Below are positions 7,011-8,780 of a stretch of DNA of 8,780 nucleotides, piece after piece. This DNA comes from Actinomycetes bacterium (GTDB taxonomy: Bacteria > Actinomycetota > Coriobacteriia > Coriobacteriales > Eggerthellaceae), in contig JAEYEL010000042.1 of NCBI GenBank assembly GCA_023403475.1, positions 1-8,780 of the forward strand, read 5' to 3'. Positions within the stretch are counted from its first letter, which is position 1. Each line of letters opens with the position of its first letter. Under the pieces are notes generated by a model. It was not told where the DNA came from. It did no database searches and saw only the letters and a program-made list of their open reading frames with translations. The position numbers were made by a program, and so were the translations under genes.

Positions 7011-7052
7011 GCTTCCCGCCGAAATCCACCGACAAGCAACATAAGGAACAGG

Positions 7053-7100
7053 GCGGACGGCACGACGGCACAAAGGCACGACGGCCCGAAGGCACGAAGG
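7053..7100. repeat. Degenerate 8-bp tandem repeat, six copies
   Basis: On the plus strand, six consecutive 8-mers read GCGGACGG, CACGACGG, CACAAAGG, CACGACGG, CCCGAAGG and CACGAAGG, consensus CACGA(C/A)GG. The period of 8 does not keep a reading frame and no gene covers it. It begins about 43 bp upstream of the -35 position of the operon promoter. Confidence 0.8.
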
Positions 7101-7189
7101 GCAGGCGCAACCGGCAACGCCCCTTTGCCCATCAATCTGCATCCCCATCGTCTAAGATGATTATTGCCGTAATCCGCAAATACCCAAAG

Positions 7190-7209
7190 ACGGAATTCCG
7201 GAATTCCGT
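7190..7209. repeat. 20-bp perfect palindrome with two GAATTC sites
   Basis: The sequence ACGGAATTCCGGAATTCCGT equals its own reverse complement over all 20 bases. It is also a direct repeat of the 8-mer CGGAATTC. It has no loop and no T-run after it, so it is unlike an intrinsic terminator; an operator for a dimeric regulator is possible. It lies about 70 bp before the methyltransferase remnant. Confidence 0.85.
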
Positions 7210-7274
7210 GCCCACGAGAGCTTTAGCAACAAGGAGGCTTACAAATTCTCGCGCACTATCGAACATACCGTTAA

Positions 7275-7874
7275 AATGCTGTGGTATCCGTCGGGGATGC
7301 AGATGCACAGCGCCCAAGCGCCGAAACCAGCGCGACTTTCGTCACCGTCGAAGAGGCGATAGGAAATCTGCCCCCCTTGGAAAACGGCGAGCGTGGGGAT
7401 GCCGTGAAAGAGTATGCATGCGCGCCTTTCTCCGATTACCAGAGGCGCATGCGCAGGGGATCTGTCGGGGTTTGCAACCACGAAGCCCCGCGTTTGTCGA
7501 AGATCAACATGGAAAGAATACGCTATATCAAACCGGGCGGGAACTGGATCGACATCCCTAAGGATTTGCTGCCTAAAGGCATGAAGCGCGCACGCAAGAG
7601 CGATCACACCAAGCGCTACGGTCGCGTAACCGCAGACGGGCTGGCATCGACGATCCTTACCAAATGCGATCCTCATTGGGGAGCATATTTCCATTACAGC
7701 CAAGATCGCTCCTTCACCGTGCGCGAGGCGGCGCGCATTCAGTCGTTTCCCGACCACTACCTTTTCGAGGGAAACCAGGCAGAGCAGTTCGCCCAGGTAG
7801 GCAATGCCGTGCCGCCGCTACTTGCCGAAGCGATAGGCAGACAGATTGCGAGCCTTTTGGAAAGCGAGGGGTAA
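7275..7874 (+). pseudogene. C5-cytosine DNA methyltransferase, N-terminally truncated remnant
   Basis: The frame is open after a TAA at 7272-7274. The first possible start is GTG at 7281, with no clear ribosome-binding site, giving 197 residues, whereas complete C5 methyltransferases have more than about 300. What remains (numbered from the GTG) matches the family C-terminus: VTVEEAIGNLPPLENGE (21-37), the target-recognition stretch NHEAPRLSKINMERI (66-80) to KRARKSDHTKRYGR (102-115), motif IX in GLASTILTKCDPHWG (120-134), TVREAARIQSFPDHY (146-160), and motif X in QVGNAVPPLLAEAIG (172-186). Missing are motif I (AdoMet binding), motif IV with the catalytic Pro-Cys, motif VI (ENV) and motif VIII, and no upstream frame supplies them. 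It should be catalytically dead. Its TAA overlaps the next ATG (TAATG), the arrangement of a linked modification-restriction pair. Confidence 0.85.
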
Positions 7875-8507
7875 TGGCCGGTTTCATCACTGACTTTTTC
7901 GGTTACTCATCCGAAGACGCTTCCGAAAAAGCGCTGGAATACGCCGCAAAGAAGCGCTGCCCGATTCTTGGAACCTCCTGCTCAAAGCTGCTAGCAAGAT
8001 CAAACGAACCTTCGGGTGCCTGCGCCATCAGACAGATAACCAGCAGCTCTCCCGATGTCATTTGCTGCCCGATTCGCCTTTATTCCGATGAGTACAAAAT
8101 CCTTCGCATCGTGGCCGGAAGGGCTTTCGGCACCAACCTGCCCCTCTACGCCGGTCGTGCCGCAGTGGAGGAAGCCAGAGGAAAAGGTGGCTCCATTGCC
8201 GTGTTCGGTCGAGGATGGGGAGGAGAGCTGCGGCTGCCCCAGCGCTCGGGAAAACCTTCCCGAGTTTCCTTCCGACCAACCAGGAACAATCCATTTCTTT
8301 AGCTACGACTTCGACACAACCGCAGCCCGTCAAGACGGCGTTATGCGCCCTCTCGCATTCCGAGAGGAATACTGTACGGCAATCCACAAAGTTCAAGAGG
8401 CTTTTTCGAATATCGCGCTTCCCGAAAGCGATGTTTACAAGGCAGCCGTCGAGAACGCCCTTTACAGCAAAGCCCCTTCGGTAGCTTACAGCGCTATCGG
8501 CTTTTAA
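7874..8507 (+). pseudogene. NotI-family type II restriction endonuclease remnant, frameshifted
   Basis: From the ATG at 7874 an intact frame runs to a TAG at 8300-8302 (142 residues). The start resembles NotI: GFITDFFGY (3-11), then Cys29 (RCPILG), Cys36 (TSCSKL), Cys50 (GACAI) and Cys65 in ICCPIRLYSD (63-72), the spacing pattern of the four-cysteine iron site unique to that family, then GRAFGTNLP (82-90) and SIAVFGRGWGGELRLPQ. After about residue 125 the likeness ends. Dropping one base near 8249, in a GGGAAAA run, restores a frame reading ENLPEFPSDQPG that stays open to the TAA at 8505-8507. The mended product would be about 210 residues against roughly 380 for NotI, and I cannot see the nuclease active site. 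AGGGG just before the ATG serves as ribosome-binding site. The family call comes from recall of the NotI sequence, not an alignment; inactivity is inferred. Confidence 0.68.
8469..8505 (+). terminator. Possible intrinsic terminator after the restriction gene
   Basis: On the plus strand CGGTAGC (8479-8485) can pair with GCTATCG (8493-8499) over 7 bp, including one G-U, around a 7-base loop. AAAGC before it can also pair with GCTTT after it across a 5-base bulge. TTTT (8502-8505) follows. The stem lies within the final codons of the frameshifted frame ending at 8507, which suggests that the frame's tail is partly chance. The short U-run keeps this tentative. Confidence 0.4.
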
Positions 8508-8546
8508 CAGCACCATCATGGATCTTACAGCGACCTTTCCGCAATC

Positions 8547-8780
8547 TCACAGCGCCAAAGCGTCGTAGAGCTTGCGCGGGAGCACGGCGAGCATGCGGGC
8601 GGTAAAGGTTTGCGGATCGGGAACGCAGCCATCGCGCAGCCAGCGGACAACAAGAACGGTTTCGAGCATCGTATACGCTTCGACGCAGAAGACAAGTTCA
8701 TCGTCTGCTTTCGCGCCGCGCCGCTCTCGCAAAGTATCCAGCAGCACCTCTTTGCGATGGGCTTCCATTTCGGGAAATTC
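8547..8780 (-). CDS. Probable TetR-family regulator, C-terminal part
   Basis: The frame is open from the right edge of the window to a TGA at 8547-8549, giving 77 residues in view; the start lies outside, so the ATG at 8768 is probably internal. The visible part looks like the helical ligand-binding and dimer domain of TetR-type repressors: a long helix around HRKEVLLDTLRERRGAK, then VEAYTMLETVLVVRWLRDGC (residues about 32-51), where a W-L-x-x-G pattern followed by Pro is common near the TetR C-terminus, and a last helix TARMLAVLPRKLYDAL. The DNA-binding helix-turn-helix would be in the unseen N-terminus, so the family call is an inference from the C-terminal pattern. It converges on the restriction-modification remnant with about 39 bp between the ends. 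Confidence 0.5.
   Translation of the reverse strand, partial: EFPEMEAHRKEVLLDTLRERRGAKADDELVFCVEAYTMLETVLVVRWLRDGCVPDPQTFTARMLAVLPRKLYDALAL

Larger units (their letters stand above)
6934..7274. other. Intergenic region between core operon and restriction-modification remnant
   Basis: I find no supportable gene in these 341 bases. The part next to the carboxylase start holds its ribosome-binding site (6941-6950) and promoter. The middle holds the 8-bp tandem repeats and the right part the 20-bp palindrome. A frame at 7156-7359 (+) is open but resembles no family I know and lacks a ribosome-binding site. The base composition is visibly more AT-rich from about 7145 to 7280 than in the flanking operon, which fits acquired or decaying DNA. 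Confidence 0.6.

Noticed and set aside
7053..7100. CRISPR array
   Set aside because: The units are only 8 bp, contiguous, with no spacers and no cas genes nearby.
6960..7148. 62-codon minus-strand frame upstream of the carboxylase
   Set aside because: It covers the TATAAT box and the 8-bp repeats, has no ribosome-binding site and resembles no family.
7007..7561. 184-codon plus-strand frame crossing the repeats and the methyltransferase remnant
   Set aside because: Its downstream half overlaps the methyltransferase in another frame, and its composition is Arg-rich shadow; no domain is seen.
1..8780. tRNA, rRNA, insertion sequence or integrase around the restriction-modification remnant
   Set aside because: I saw no tRNA-like cloverleaf, terminal inverted repeats or transposase/integrase motifs, so the route of acquisition is unknown.

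Overview
The window is GC-rich, and its gene content and tight operon packing suggest a high-GC Gram-positive anaerobe. My best guess is an actinomycete of the Coriobacteriia/Eggerthellaceae type. That placement is an impression from protein style and gene order, not a computed result.

Layout. Positions 1-596 (+) hold the 3' part of a GNAT-type N-acetyltransferase that enters from the left edge. Its tail overlaps, tail to tail, the end of a six-gene minus-strand operon running from 6933 down to 563. In transcription order the operon encodes: (i) an OadA/PycB-type carboxyltransferase fused to an AccB-type biotin carrier; (ii) the biotin carboxylase AccC; (iii) an Asp23/Gls24-family protein; (iv) NusB; (v) XseB; (vi) Dxs. 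Three of the five junctions are stop/start overlaps (TAATG once, ATGA twice) and the other gaps are 5 and 27 nt, so this reads as one coupled transcription unit. A perfect TATAAT about 50 nt upstream of the first gene is the likely promoter.

Positions 6934-7274 carry no gene I can support. They hold that promoter, a 6-copy degenerate 8-bp tandem repeat and a 20-bp perfect palindrome. From 7275 to 8507 (+) lies what looks like a broken type II restriction-modification system. It consists of the C-terminal third to half of a C5-cytosine DNA methyltransferase (target-recognition region and motifs IX-X only), then, with a TAATG overlap, a truncated gene resembling the N-terminal iron-binding domain of the NotI restriction endonuclease, which loses frame near 8249. 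A possible terminator follows. Converging on it from the right edge is the C-terminal part of what is probably a TetR-family regulator (8547-8780, minus strand).

How the genes fit together. AccC and the carrier/carboxyltransferase fusion together supply every domain of a two-subunit biotin-dependent carboxylase (pyruvate carboxylase-like) or of a decarboxylase alpha chain. The Asp23-nusB-xseB-dxs tail matches the order of the Bacillus/Firmicutes accB-accC-yqhY-nusB-folD-xseA-xseB-ispA-dxs cluster, but folD, xseA and ispA are missing. The operon thus joins carboxylation metabolism to transcription antitermination, a DNA-repair nuclease subunit and isoprenoid precursor synthesis. The restriction-modification remnant is accessory DNA beside this core operon.
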